This document shows positions 9,586 through 17,970 of a stretch of DNA of 64,000 nt, one piece after another. Numbering within the stretch: position 1 is the first letter of the stretch; each line of letters opens with the position of its first letter. A model generated the notes under the pieces. That model searched no databases. It saw only the letters and a program-made list of their open reading frames with translations, and was not told the DNA's origin. Source of the stretch: Streptomyces sp. NBC_00523. Its GTDB lineage: Bacteria > Actinomycetota > Actinomycetes > Streptomycetales > Streptomycetaceae. The DNA lies in NCBI RefSeq assembly GCF_036346615.1, contig NZ_CP107836.1:6386001-6450000 (forward strand). The letters are read 5' to 3'. A program made the translations under genes and the position numbers.

Positions 9586-10433
9586 TGCGCATCTTCGACC
9601 CCCACATCCACATGACCTCCCGCACCACGGACGACTATCAGGCGATGTACGACGCCGGGGTCCGCGCTCTGGTCGAACCCTCTTTCTGGCTCGGCCAGCC
9701 CCGCACCTCACCGGCCAGCTTCTTCGACTACTTCGACGGCCTCCTCGGGTGGGAGCCCTTCCGGGCCGCCCAGTACGGCATCGCCCACCACTGCACGCTC
9801 GCCCTCAACCCCAAGGAGGCGAACGACCCCCGGTGCGTCCCCGTCCTCGACGCCCTGCCCCGCTACCTCGTCAAGGACTCCGTCGTCGCCGTCGGGGAGA
9901 TCGGCTACGACTCGATGACCCCGGCCGAGGACCACGCGCTGGCCGCCCAGCTCCAGCTCGCCGCCGACCACGGCCTGCCCGCTCTCGTCCACACCCCGCA
10001 CCGCGACAAGCTCGCCGGTCTGCGCCGCACCATCGACGTCGTCCGGGAGTCCGCCCTCGACCCCGAGGCGGTGCTGCTCGACCACCTCAACGAGACGACG
10101 GTGAAGGACGCCCTCGACAGCGGCTGCTGGGCGGGCTTCTCCATCTACCCCGACACCAAGATGGACGAGGACCGCATGATCGCGATCCTCAAGCTCCACG
10201 GCACCGAGAAGGTCCTCGTCAACTCCGCCGCCGACTGGGGCAGGAGCGACCCGCTGAAGACCCGCCGGGTGGCCGACGCCATGATCGCCGCGGGATTCAC
10301 CGACGACGACGTCGACCAGGTCCTCTGGCGCAACCCCGTCACCTTCTACGGACGGAGCGGCCGCCTCCACCTCGACACCGCCACCCCCGGGCCGCTCCAC
10401 GAGGGCAACTCCATCCTGCGCGGCGGGGAGTGA
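9585..10433 (+). CDS. eboB: TatD-family metal-dependent hydrolase (EboB)
   Basis: 282-residue amidohydrolase-superfamily TIM barrel. TatD-type ligands are visible: H7 and H9 in FDPHIHM, E105 in AVGEIGYD, H136 in LVHTPH, H167 in LLDHLNE and an Asp in NSAADWG. TatD proteins are divalent-metal nucleases or hydrolases; EboB members form a separate branch with unknown substrate. ATG 9585 shares its A with the EboA stop. The frame is open far upstream, but that part lies inside the EboA and isomerase genes. EboE follows after 4 nt. Confidence 0.87.
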   Translation: MRIFDPHIHMTSRTTDDYQAMYDAGVRALVEPSFWLGQPRTSPASFFDYFDGLLGWEPFRAAQYGIAHHCTLALNPKEANDPRCVPVLDALPRYLVKDSVVAVGEIGYDSMTPAEDHALAAQLQLAADHGLPALVHTPHRDKLAGLRRTIDVVRESALDPEAVLLDHLNETTVKDALDSGCWAGFSIYPDTKMDEDRMIAILKLHGTEKVLVNSAADWGRSDPLKTRRVADAMIAAGFTDDDVDQVLWRNPVTFYGRSGRLHLDTATPGPLHEGNSILRGGE

Positions 10434-10437
10434 GGCC

Positions 10438-11613
10438 ATGCGCTTCCGCCACCCCGACGGAACCGTCGTCCACCTCGCTTACTGCACCAACGTCCACCCC
10501 GCCGAAACCCTGGACGGCGTCCGCGCCCAACTCCGCGACCATTGCGAACCGGTACGCAGGAGGCTCGGACGCGACCGTATCGGCATCGGCCTCTGGCTCG
10601 CCCGGGACGCCGCCCACACCCTGATCAACGACCCCGCGCAACGGCGCTCCCTGCGCGCCGAGCTCGACCGCCGCGGCCTCGAAGTCGTCACCCTCAACGG
10701 CTTCCCGTACGAGGGCTTCGGCGCCGAAGAGGTCAAGTACCGCGTCTACAAGCCCGACTGGTCGGACCCCGAACGACTCGCCCACACCACCGACCTGGCC
10801 CGGCTGCTCGCGGCGCTCCTGCCCGACGACGTCACCGAGGGCACCATCTCCACCCTGCCCCTCGCCTGGCGCACCCCCTACACGGGCGATCCCGAAGCGG
10901 AGCGCACCGCACTCGACGCGCTCACCACCCTCGGTGAACGCCTCGACGCACTCGCCGAACTCACGGAGAAGTCCATCCGGATCGGTCTCGAACCCGAGCC
11001 CGGATGCACCGTCGAAACCACCGCCGACGCCGTCGCCCCCCTGACCGCCGTCGGCCACCCGCGCATCGGAGTCTGCCTCGACACCTGCCACCTCGCCACG
11101 TCCTTCGAAGACCCGGACACCGCGCTCGACGCCCTCACCGGGGCCGGCATCCCCACCGTCAAGGCGCAACTGTCCGCCGCCCTGCACGCCGAACACCCTC
11201 ATCTCCCCGAGGTACGCACCGCCCTCGCGGCCTTCGCCGAACCGCGCTTCCTCCACCAGACCCGGACCGCCACCGCCGCCGGGCTGCGCGGCACCGACGA
11301 CCTCAACGAGGCCGTCACCGGCGAGATCCTGCCCGACAGCGCCCCGTGGCGCGCCCACTTCCACGTACCGCTGCACGCACCGCCCGCACCCCCGCTCACC
11401 TCCACGCTCCCCGTCCTGCGCGCCACGCTGGCCCGGCTCGTCGGCGGTGCCAGGCCGCTCACCCGGCACCTGGAGGTCGAGACGTACACCTGGCAGGCGC
11501 TCCCCGCCGAGCTGCGCCCCCGCACCCGCGCCCAGCTCGCCGACGGCATCGCCGCCGAACTCGCCCTCGCCCGCGACCTCCTGACCGAGCTCGGCCTGAA
11601 GGAGCTGCCATGA
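10438..11613 (+). CDS. eboE: metabolite traffic protein EboE (xylose-isomerase-like TIM barrel)
   Basis: 391-residue protein matching EboE: the start VHLAYCTNVHPAETLDGV, TLNGFPYEGF, STLPLAWRTPY, then GLEPEPGCTVETT and VCLDTCHLATSFE typical of the sugar phosphate isomerase fold, and a C-terminal VETYTWQALPAEL. It is longer than ordinary isomerases because of an EboE-specific C-terminal extension. ATG 10438 lies 4 nt after the TatD stop, and its own stop overlaps the eboF start (ATGA). Likely cytoplasmic; it may bind or rearrange the exported metabolite. No reaction has been assigned to the family to my knowledge. Confidence 0.88.
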   Translation: MRFRHPDGTVVHLAYCTNVHPAETLDGVRAQLRDHCEPVRRRLGRDRIGIGLWLARDAAHTLINDPAQRRSLRAELDRRGLEVVTLNGFPYEGFGAEEVKYRVYKPDWSDPERLAHTTDLARLLAALLPDDVTEGTISTLPLAWRTPYTGDPEAERTALDALTTLGERLDALAELTEKSIRIGLEPEPGCTVETTADAVAPLTAVGHPRIGVCLDTCHLATSFEDPDTALDALTGAGIPTVKAQLSAALHAEHPHLPEVRTALAAFAEPRFLHQTRTATAAGLRGTDDLNEAVTGEILPDSAPWRAHFHVPLHAPPAPPLTSTLPVLRATLARLVGGARPLTRHLEVETYTWQALPAELRPRTRAQLADGIAAELALARDLLTELGLKELP

Positions 11614-13034
11614 CCACCGCCGGGGCGGCCGCCCCGCCCACCCCTCTCCTCGTCCTGGACGTCGTCGGGCTCACCCCCCGCCTCCTCGACCACATGCCCC
11701 ACCTCAAGGCCCTGGGACAGTCCGGCACCCACGCCCCGCTCGGCACCGTCCTGCCCGCCGTCACCTGCGCCGCCCAGTCCACCTTCCTCACCGGCACCGC
11801 CCCCGCCGAGCACGGCATCGTCGCCAACGGCTGGTACTTCCGCGAACTCGGCGACGTCCTGCTGTGGCGCCAGCACAACGGACTCGTCGCCGGCGACAAG
11901 CTCTGGGACGCCGCCCGCCGCGCCCATCCCGGCTACACCGTGGCCAACATCTGCTGGTGGTACGCCATGGGTGCCGACACGGACTACACCGTCACGCCCC
12001 GCCCCGTCTACTACGCGGACGGCCGCAAGGAACCCGACTGCTACACCCGCCCGCCGGCCCTGCACGACGAACTCACCGAGAAGCTCGGCACCTTCCCCCT
12101 CTTCCACTTCTGGGGACCCGGCGCCGACCTCGTCTCCTCGCAGTGGATCATCGACGCCACCCGTCACATCCTGGACACCCGCCACCCCGACCTCGCCCTC
12201 TGCTACCTCCCGCACCTCGACTACGACCTCCAGCGGTACGGCCCCGACGACCCGCGCGCCTTCCGGGCCGCGGCCGACCTGGACCGAGCGGTGGCCCCGC
12301 TCCTGGACGACGCCCGCCGTGAGGGACGCACCGTCGTCGCCCTCTCCGAGTACGGCATCACCCGGGTCGACCGGCCCGTCGACATCAACCGGGCGCTGCG
12401 CCGCGCCGGACTCCTGGAGGTCCACACCCAGGACGGCATGGAGTACCTGGACCCGATGACGTCGAGGGCCTTCGCCGTCGCCGACCACCAGATCGCGCAC
12501 GTCTACGTACGCCGCCCCGAAGACCTCGAATCCGCCCGCGAGGCCCTGGCCGGACTCCCGGGCATCGACCTCCTCCTCGACGACGAGGGCAAGAAGGCCC
12601 ACGGTCTGGACCACCCCCGCTCCGGAGAGCTGGTCGCCGTCGCCGACCCGGACGCCTGGTTCACGTACTACTACTGGCTCGACGACGACCGCGCGCCCGA
12701 CTTCGCCCAGCTGGTCGAGATCCACCGCAAACCCGGCTACGACCCGGTCGAGCTCTTCATGGACCCCGAGGACCCGTACGTCCGGGTCAAGGCGGCCAAG
12801 GCCATCGCCCGCAAGAAGCTCGGCATGCGCTACCGCCTGGCGGTCGTGCCGCTCGATCCCTCACCCATACGCGGCAGCCACGGCCGCCTCCCCGCGAGCG
12901 ACGAAGAAGGGCCGCTCATCCTCTGCTCCACCCCCCACGCGTTCACCGGACCCCTCCGGGCCACCGAAGTGAAGTCCCTGCTCCTCACGCTGGCCGGTCT
13001 CCCCGGAGACCCGTCGACCCCAGAACGAAGGTAG
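11610..13034 (+). CDS. eboF: alkaline phosphatase/nucleotide pyrophosphatase superfamily protein (EboF)
   Basis: 474-residue protein of the type I phosphodiesterase/nucleotide pyrophosphatase fold. The N-terminal metal Asp (VLDVVGL) and nucleophile Thr (PAVTCAAQSTFLTG) are present. However, the family DxxGH loop reads DYDLQRYGP, and the usual SDHG ligand pair reads SEYGI. A later DHQIAH strand keeps a His. The metal set is therefore altered, and hydrolase activity may be lost or changed. No signal peptide, so it acts in the cytoplasm or at the membrane face. ATG 11610 is coupled to eboE; the next gene starts 6 nt after the stop. EboF is the last canonical member of the cluster. Confidence 0.85.
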   Translation: MTTAGAAAPPTPLLVLDVVGLTPRLLDHMPHLKALGQSGTHAPLGTVLPAVTCAAQSTFLTGTAPAEHGIVANGWYFRELGDVLLWRQHNGLVAGDKLWDAARRAHPGYTVANICWWYAMGADTDYTVTPRPVYYADGRKEPDCYTRPPALHDELTEKLGTFPLFHFWGPGADLVSSQWIIDATRHILDTRHPDLALCYLPHLDYDLQRYGPDDPRAFRAAADLDRAVAPLLDDARREGRTVVALSEYGITRVDRPVDINRALRRAGLLEVHTQDGMEYLDPMTSRAFAVADHQIAHVYVRRPEDLESAREALAGLPGIDLLLDDEGKKAHGLDHPRSGELVAVADPDAWFTYYYWLDDDRAPDFAQLVEIHRKPGYDPVELFMDPEDPYVRVKAAKAIARKKLGMRYRLAVVPLDPSPIRGSHGRLPASDEEGPLILCSTPHAFTGPLRATEVKSLLLTLAGLPGDPSTPERR

Positions 13035-13040
13035 GACACC

Positions 13041-14204
13041 ATGACCGCGTACAACGACGCACCCGGTACGGAAGACGGCCTGCGGCGCAGCCTCGGCGTC
13101 AACCGCCGGCGCTTTCTCAGCACGTGCACCGCCGCCGCGGCGACGGCCATCGCCGCGCCCGTCCTCGGTGCCGCGCCCGCCTTCGCCCACCAGGGCCACG
13201 GGCACGGGCACGACCATGGCCACGGGCACGGGCAGGCTCTCGTCCCGGCGGACAAGCGGGGCATCATCCTGTACACCGTGCGCGACGCCACGGGCCGGGA
13301 CCCTCTCAGCACCGGCCTCCCCTCGGGCTTCCGCGAGGTCTTCAAGCAGCTGGCCCGCTTCGGCTACCGGCAGGTCGAGTTCGCCGGATTCGGCCAGCAC
13401 GCCAACGCACCCGGCGGCAGCAACCTCGAAACGGTGCAAGGCGCGAAGCTCCTGCGCTCCTGGCTGGACGACTACGGTCTGCGCGCCCAGGGCAACCACG
13501 GCTTCATCCCCTCGTCCTGGCCCCTGAGCCAGAGCGACCTGGACGAGTTCAAGCGGCAACTCGAGATGGCGAACATCCTCGGCATGGAGCACATGGGCAC
13601 GGGTGGCGACCCCACCGGCAGCGCCTACCGGGCCGACTGGGACGTGGCCGCCGACAAGTGGAACGCGCTGGGGCAGATCGCTCGCCGTGCGGGCATCAAG
13701 CTGTACACGCACAACCACGACGCGGCCTACGGCTTCCTGCTCGACGGCGGACCGCTGGACGACCAGGGGCGGCCCACCCGCAGCTCCGGCGTCCGCAAGC
13801 TCGAATACTTCCTGAAGGTCACCGACCCGAAGGCCGTGTGGCTGGAGATGGACATCTTCTGGGCGCACGTCGCCCAGTACAAGTTCCACACCTACACCGC
13901 CCTCGACGGCTCGCAGCGGGAGAACGTCTTCGACCCGGCGGCCCTGGTCCGCCGCAACAACAAGCGCTACCCGCTGTTCCACGCCAAGGACGGCGTCGCC
14001 AACACCACCAGTGGCGACGGCTACGACATGGTCCCGTTCGGCACCGGGATCATCGACTACCGGACGTTCTTCAGCCGCGTCGGAGAGGCGCGCTACCGCA
14101 ACCCGATGGTCGAGCAGGACAACGCACCGAGCCCGACCGACCTCGCACAGTCCCTGAACCACGCGCGGATCGGCTACGAGGGCATCGCGGCGCTGCGCAA
14201 GTAG
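13041..14204 (+). CDS. Tat-exported sugar phosphate isomerase/epimerase with His-rich linker
   Basis: 387-residue exported TIM barrel. The twin-arginine motif NRRRFLST at residues 21-28 precedes a hydrophobic segment and an AFA cleavage site. A 15-residue Gly/His linker (HQGHGHGHDHGHGHG) follows directly on the mature N-terminus. The domain resembles secreted isomerase-like proteins; ligand strands include LYTHNHDAAYGF, WLEMDIFWAHV and LFHAKDGV. ATG 13041 lies 6 nt after the eboF stop, with GAACGAAGG upstream, so it is probably the last operon gene. Tat export implies cytoplasmic folding with its metal. The His-run could bind Zn, Ni or Mn. It converges on the DUF2254 gene with only 18 nt between stops. 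Confidence 0.88.
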   Translation: MTAYNDAPGTEDGLRRSLGVNRRRFLSTCTAAAATAIAAPVLGAAPAFAHQGHGHGHDHGHGHGQALVPADKRGIILYTVRDATGRDPLSTGLPSGFREVFKQLARFGYRQVEFAGFGQHANAPGGSNLETVQGAKLLRSWLDDYGLRAQGNHGFIPSSWPLSQSDLDEFKRQLEMANILGMEHMGTGGDPTGSAYRADWDVAADKWNALGQIARRAGIKLYTHNHDAAYGFLLDGGPLDDQGRPTRSSGVRKLEYFLKVTDPKAVWLEMDIFWAHVAQYKFHTYTALDGSQRENVFDPAALVRRNNKRYPLFHAKDGVANTTSGDGYDMVPFGTGIIDYRTFFSRVGEARYRNPMVEQDNAPSPTDLAQSLNHARIGYEGIAALRK

Positions 14205-14222
14205 CACCCCTGCCCGGTCGCG

Positions 14223-15527
14223 TCAGCCGATGCCCTGCCGGTCGGGCAGCAGCGAGAACTCCCGCTCGGCGGCGTCCGGCACCGCGTGCTCCACCGCCTG
14301 TACGGTGAGCGCCCGGTGCCGGACGAGCGGGCCCCGCCGGTCCGGCCCGGCCAGCGGCATCAGGTCGTCGATCCCGGCGAGCAGCCGCCGGGTCACCTGC
14401 GGGACGCCCGCCGCACACCGGCGCACCTCCTCGAAGCCCAGGTCCACCAGGTCCTCCCACGACGGCACCTCCTGCACCAGCCGGACCGCGCCCTTGCGGT
14501 CGCGGTGGTGCACGGTGCCCAGCGGCAGCCGCACCGCCGCCGCCAGGAACTGCACGATCCGGTCCAGGCACTGCACGGCCGTCGTCGGGTCGTTCGTCGC
14601 GGCGGACAGCGCCCGCAGCGCGATGTCCGACAGCTGGCGCAGCCCGAACGCCAGGTCCTGGTGCAGGGTGCGCTCCACGCCCACCGACACCGTGTACCGC
14701 AGGGCGTGCCGGGCCGGGGCCGCCCCGCCGTGCACGGCGAGCACCGGTGTCCCCGGCACCACGAAGTCCCCGAGCCGGGGGACCAGCCGGAGCACCACAC
14801 CCTGGCGCCGGGCGGCCCGGACCAGCCGGGCCACATTGACATCGCGGAGGACCCCGGCCCGCCCCTCGTACAGGATCTGCCCGGTCTCCTCGGGCAGCGG
14901 CCCCCCGCCCGGGCGTCCTGCGGGCATCCGGCCCAGCACCCGGAAGGTGTCCCGGGTGATGTGGTCGAGGACGGGCCCGATCTGCATCAGGCGCAGCGTG
15001 GAGCTCACGTACCCGATGAACAGGAGCAGGCTCAGCCCGACGAGCAGGGCGGTCAGCACGCTCTGAATGAACGGCAGCGAGGTGACCCGGCGCGGGTCGG
15101 TCTCGCTCTCGTACGAGCTGAGGACCAGCAGCGAGAACACGAACGTCGCGAGGAACACCGACAGGGTCAGCTTGCTGATCCGGCTCCGTACGAAGATCCG
15201 CACCACCCGGGGCGTGAGCTGGCCGCTCGCCATCTGCACCGCGACCAGCGAGATGCTGAAGACCACACCGATGAAGGTCATCATCGCCGAGCTGACCGTG
15301 ACGACGATCTGCTTGGTGTCCTCGGCGACCTTCACGAGATCCTGGATCTCGTCGTACGCCTGCTCGTCGCGCAGGTACGAGACGATCTGCTCGTCCAGCG
15401 CCGAGGCGGCGAACCAGAGCACACAGGCGACGACGAGCGTCATGGCCGGGGCGAACCAGAAGGTCTCGCGCAGATGCTCGCGCAGCGGCGACAGCGCGCG
15501 GGGAGGACGGGGGCCGCGATCACTCAT
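14223..15527 (-). CDS. DUF2254 family membrane protein
   Basis: 434-residue predicted membrane protein matching DUF2254. It has an N-terminal cytoplasmic tail, a transmembrane pair around residues 25-45 and 75-110 (the second includes TFIGVVFSISLVAVQMASGQ), two further segments about 120-140 and 155-180, then a long cytoplasmic domain with LRQLSDIALRALSAATNDPT. Function is unknown; the family is widespread in actinobacteria and proteobacteria. No operon partner is visible: it ends 18 nt from the exported isomerase and is divergent from the tRNA. Confidence 0.85.
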   Translation of the reverse strand: MSDRGPRPPRALSPLREHLRETFWFAPAMTLVVACVLWFAASALDEQIVSYLRDEQAYDEIQDLVKVAEDTKQIVVTVSSAMMTFIGVVFSISLVAVQMASGQLTPRVVRIFVRSRISKLTLSVFLATFVFSLLVLSSYESETDPRRVTSLPFIQSVLTALLVGLSLLLFIGYVSSTLRLMQIGPVLDHITRDTFRVLGRMPAGRPGGGPLPEETGQILYEGRAGVLRDVNVARLVRAARRQGVVLRLVPRLGDFVVPGTPVLAVHGGAAPARHALRYTVSVGVERTLHQDLAFGLRQLSDIALRALSAATNDPTTAVQCLDRIVQFLAAAVRLPLGTVHHRDRKGAVRLVQEVPSWEDLVDLGFEEVRRCAAGVPQVTRRLLAGIDDLMPLAGPDRRGPLVRHRALTVQAVEHAVPDAAEREFSLLPDRQGIG

Positions 15528-15784
15528 GGTGGCGAACGTAACCCGCCCCGCCCGGCCGCCGGTGGACCCCGCCGCCGACCCTCCGGCGGCACGGTCCGTA
15601 CGTACGCCGCGACGGTCCGTACGGGAGCCCGGCGAAGCACCCGCGAAATGGCTCTCCGGTACCTCCGCACCGCACTGACCAGCGCAATGTCCACCGCCCG
15701 GCCACCCGATATGCAGGTGAGAGGCACCCCAAACCCCTGGTATTGTTTTCTTTGTCGCCGCGGGAAACCGGGGCGGATCACCTG

Positions 15785-15869
15785 GTCCGGGTGGCGGAAT
15801 GGCAGACGCGCTAGCTTGAGGTGCTAGTGCCCTTTATCGGGCGTGGGGGTTCAAGTCCCCCCTCGGACA
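15785..15869 (+). tRNA. tRNA-Leu (anticodon GAG)
   Basis: A class II tRNA can be folded by eye. The acceptor stem is 15785-15791 with 15862-15868 (one G-U), the D-arm begins at 15794, and the anticodon stem CTAGC/GCTAG flanks the loop TTGAGGT. The anticodon GAG is at 15818-15820 and reads CUC/CUU. A long variable arm (GCCC...GGGC, about 15829-15843) and a GGGGG/CCCCC T-arm with TTCAAGT follow. CCA is not encoded. A possible -10 element (TATTGT, 15741-15746) lies upstream. No integrase or repeat of the 3' end suggests use as an attachment site here. Confidence 0.95.
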
Positions 15870-15973
15870 CTCATCCAGTTCCCACGGTTCATCGCGAACC
15901 GTGGGAATTTCTGGTTTCCGGGGCGGCCCCGTGCCGTGGCCGGAGGAGCCGATCACCCCTTGGAGGACCCCCG

Positions 15974-16801
15974 GTGGCTGTGCAGCGGATCACGACCCGC
16001 AACGCCCGCTTTCAGCAGTTCCAGACGCTGCTCACCAACCGGACCAAGCGCGGCCGCGCCCGCGAGTTCCTCGTCCAGGGCGTCCGGCCGATCACCATGG
16101 CCGTCGAGCACGGCTGGACGGTCCGCTCCCTCCTGTACGACGCGAGCCGCCCGCTCTCCCGCTGGGCGGAGGAGCTGGTGCGCGGCATCAGCACGGAACG
16201 CATCGCCATGGCCCCCGACCTGCTCGCGGAGCTGAGCGAGAAGGCGGAGGGCGCCCCGGAGGTCCTGGCCGTGGTCGAGATGGAGCCGGACGAGCTGTCC
16301 CGCATCCGCGTCGACGAGGACTTCCTCGGCCTCGTCTTCGACCGCCCGACGCAGCCCGGCAACATCGGCAGCATCGTCCGCTCCGCCGACGCCTTCGGCG
16401 CCCGCGGACTCATCGTGACCGGGCACGCGGCCGACCCGTATGACCCGAAGGCGGTCCGCGCGACGACCGGCTCCTTCTTCGCCCTCCCCGTCGTCCGCAC
16501 CCCCTCGCACCGCGAGGTCAGCGCCTGGCTGGACGAGGAGCGCGACCGGGGGCGCCCCGTGGTCGTCGTCGGCACCGACGAGGACGGCGAGTGCGACGCC
16601 TCGGAATTCGACCTCACCCAGCCCGTCCTGCTGCTCATCGGCAACGAGACGACGGGCCTCAGCACGGCCTGGCGCGACCGCTGCGACCACGTGCTCAGCA
16701 TCCCGATGACAGGCTCGGCCAGCTCGCTCAACGCGTCGAACGCGGCGTCGATCGTGCTGTACGAGGCGCGACGGCAGCGGCTGGCGAAGCGCAAGGGCTG
16801 A
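15974..16801 (+). CDS. TrmH-family (SPOUT) RNA 2'-O-ribose methyltransferase
   Basis: 275-residue SAM-dependent methyltransferase for 2'-O-methylation of rRNA or tRNA. The N-terminal substrate-binding domain (RARFxxxR-like NARFQQFQTLL, then VQGVRPITMA) is followed by the SPOUT motifs NIGSIVRSADAFG (motif 1), LLIGNETTGL (motif 2) and IPMTGSASSLNAS-A (motif 3), which form the knotted SAM site. GTG 15974 is chosen for TTGGAGGA 9 nt upstream. A longer frame runs back through the tRNA and cannot be coding. It lies 104 nt after tRNA-Leu. The exact target nucleotide cannot be deduced. Confidence 0.9.
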   Translation: MAVQRITTRNARFQQFQTLLTNRTKRGRAREFLVQGVRPITMAVEHGWTVRSLLYDASRPLSRWAEELVRGISTERIAMAPDLLAELSEKAEGAPEVLAVVEMEPDELSRIRVDEDFLGLVFDRPTQPGNIGSIVRSADAFGARGLIVTGHAADPYDPKAVRATTGSFFALPVVRTPSHREVSAWLDEERDRGRPVVVVGTDEDGECDASEFDLTQPVLLLIGNETTGLSTAWRDRCDHVLSIPMTGSASSLNASNAASIVLYEARRQRLAKRKG

Positions 16802-16811
16802 CGGCCCCCGG

Positions 16812-17408
16812 CTACTTCCGCTTCGCGTACACGATCAGGTTGTCCACCGGGTGTCCGGCCGCGTCGAAGGCGCCGTCGCAGGTGATCAGGCGCAGGGCGC
16901 GTTCCGTGGTGCGACCGTAGACGCGGGCCGTGGGGAAGGCGTTCTTGCTGACCGTCTCGTGGGCGGTGACCTCGAAGTGGATGTCCTTGCCGCGGCCGTC
17001 GCGGACCACGATGTCCGCGCCCTTGGCGATCTTGCGCAGGTCGTGGAAGACGGCCCGGCCGAAGCGGGTGTCGTTGTGGCCGATGAGGACCGCCGCGCCG
17101 GGTTCGCCGGGTACGGCGCTGCCCGTGTACCAGCCGGTCGTCATGCCCTTGTCGGCCGGCGGGACCTCGACCGTGCGGTCCGGGTTGAGGCCGAGCCGCA
17201 TGATGTCGCTGTCCACGCCCAGGGACGGGATGGAGACGTGGGTGGGCGGCTCGGCGGTGGCGGTGGCCGTGGGCGCGGGGGCCTCGGGGGCCGCCGCCGA
17301 CGCGGGGGCCTTCGAGGGCTGCGGTGCGGGGTCGCCGGAGCAGCCGGACAGGGCGGCGAGCGCGGCGAGGGTCAGGGCGGCGCTGAGCGCAAGGGTGGTG
17401 CGGGGCAT
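16812..17408 (-). CDS. class F sortase, probable lipoprotein
   Basis: 198-residue protein with an N-terminal signal and lipobox LSGC (Cys about residue 23), a Pro/Ala/Thr-rich linker, then a sortase barrel. Catalytic His lies in LIGHNDTRFG and Cys in LRLITCDG. The residues after Cys (FDAAGHPVDNLIVYA) lack the Arg usually present before DN in class F sortases, so the third catalytic residue is missing or displaced. ATG 17408 is chosen because it starts the signal peptide and has GGAG upstream; the frame extends 25 residues further without a good site. A small surface protein gene lies 90 nt upstream in the same direction and may be its substrate. Confidence 0.85.
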   Translation of the reverse strand: MPRTTLALSAALTLAALAALSGCSGDPAPQPSKAPASAAAPEAPAPTATATAEPPTHVSIPSLGVDSDIMRLGLNPDRTVEVPPADKGMTTGWYTGSAVPGEPGAAVLIGHNDTRFGRAVFHDLRKIAKGADIVVRDGRGKDIHFEVTAHETVSKNAFPTARVYGRTTERALRLITCDGAFDAAGHPVDNLIVYAKRK

Positions 17409-17498
17409 GGGTCGGGGCTCCAGGGGTCGTACGTACGGCAGTGGCGCCGCCCGGGTCGGAAGGGCGGCGCCACTGCGGCTCATCGGCTGAGGGAGGGG

Positions 17499-17867
17499 TC
17501 AGCCGTCGCGGCGGGCGGTGCGGCGGCGCACGACGACCGTCCCGGCGCCGCCCAGCAGCAGCGCGGCGGCCGCGGAGCCAGCGAGGGCGGTCGTGCCGCT
17601 GTTCGAGGAGCCGGCGGGCTGCTCACCGGCGGCGACGCCACCGCGCGGCGCGGCGGACGGGACCGCCGAGGGCGGCTCCGTCCGCTCGGTCGACGGCACG
17701 GCGGACGGCGCCTCGGTCGGCTCGGCGGACTGCTCCGACCGCGGCTCGGACGGGGCCGCGGTCGGCCTGGCCGAGGAGTCGGCGAAGGCCGCGGTGGCCG
17801 GTACGCAGACCGCACCGGCCGCGACGGCGGCGAGGAGGGCGGTACGCAGGGTAGTGCGCAGGGGCAT
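17499..17867 (-). CDS. small secreted protein with C-terminal membrane anchor, possible sortase partner
   Basis: 122-residue protein: a Sec signal peptide (residues 1-30, AFA cleavage), a 60-residue low-complexity region rich in Pro, Ser, Glu and Thr, and a C-terminal hydrophobic segment ending in an Arg-rich tail (RRRTARRDG). This is the layout of a sortase-anchored or tail-anchored surface protein, but no LPxTG or LAxTG motif precedes the hydrophobic stretch; the nearest sequence is QPAGSSNSGTT. ATG 17867 is preferred (start of the signal peptide, GGAG upstream). I do not recognise a family. Its place beside the sortase suggests a shared envelope role. Confidence 0.7.
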   Translation of the reverse strand: MPLRTTLRTALLAAVAAGAVCVPATAAFADSSARPTAAPSEPRSEQSAEPTEAPSAVPSTERTEPPSAVPSAAPRGGVAAGEQPAGSSNSGTTALAGSAAAALLLGGAGTVVVRRRTARRDG

Positions 17868-17970
17868 GGGCAGAGCTCCGTTCCGGAGGGCCTCAGGGGC
17901 GGCCGCGGTGCGGGTGCGCACCGCGGCGCGAGGCATGCGGACAGGCTCGCGCCAAGTTGTGAGGAAGCTG

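Noticed and set aside
6048..14204. A 3-dehydroquinate-synthase-like EboD gene
   Set aside because: I looked for it through the operon and flanks; every gene is assigned to another family.
15785..15869. tRNA-Leu as attachment site of an integrated element
   Set aside because: No integrase, no direct repeat of the tRNA 3' end, and flanking genes are ordinary chromosomal genes.
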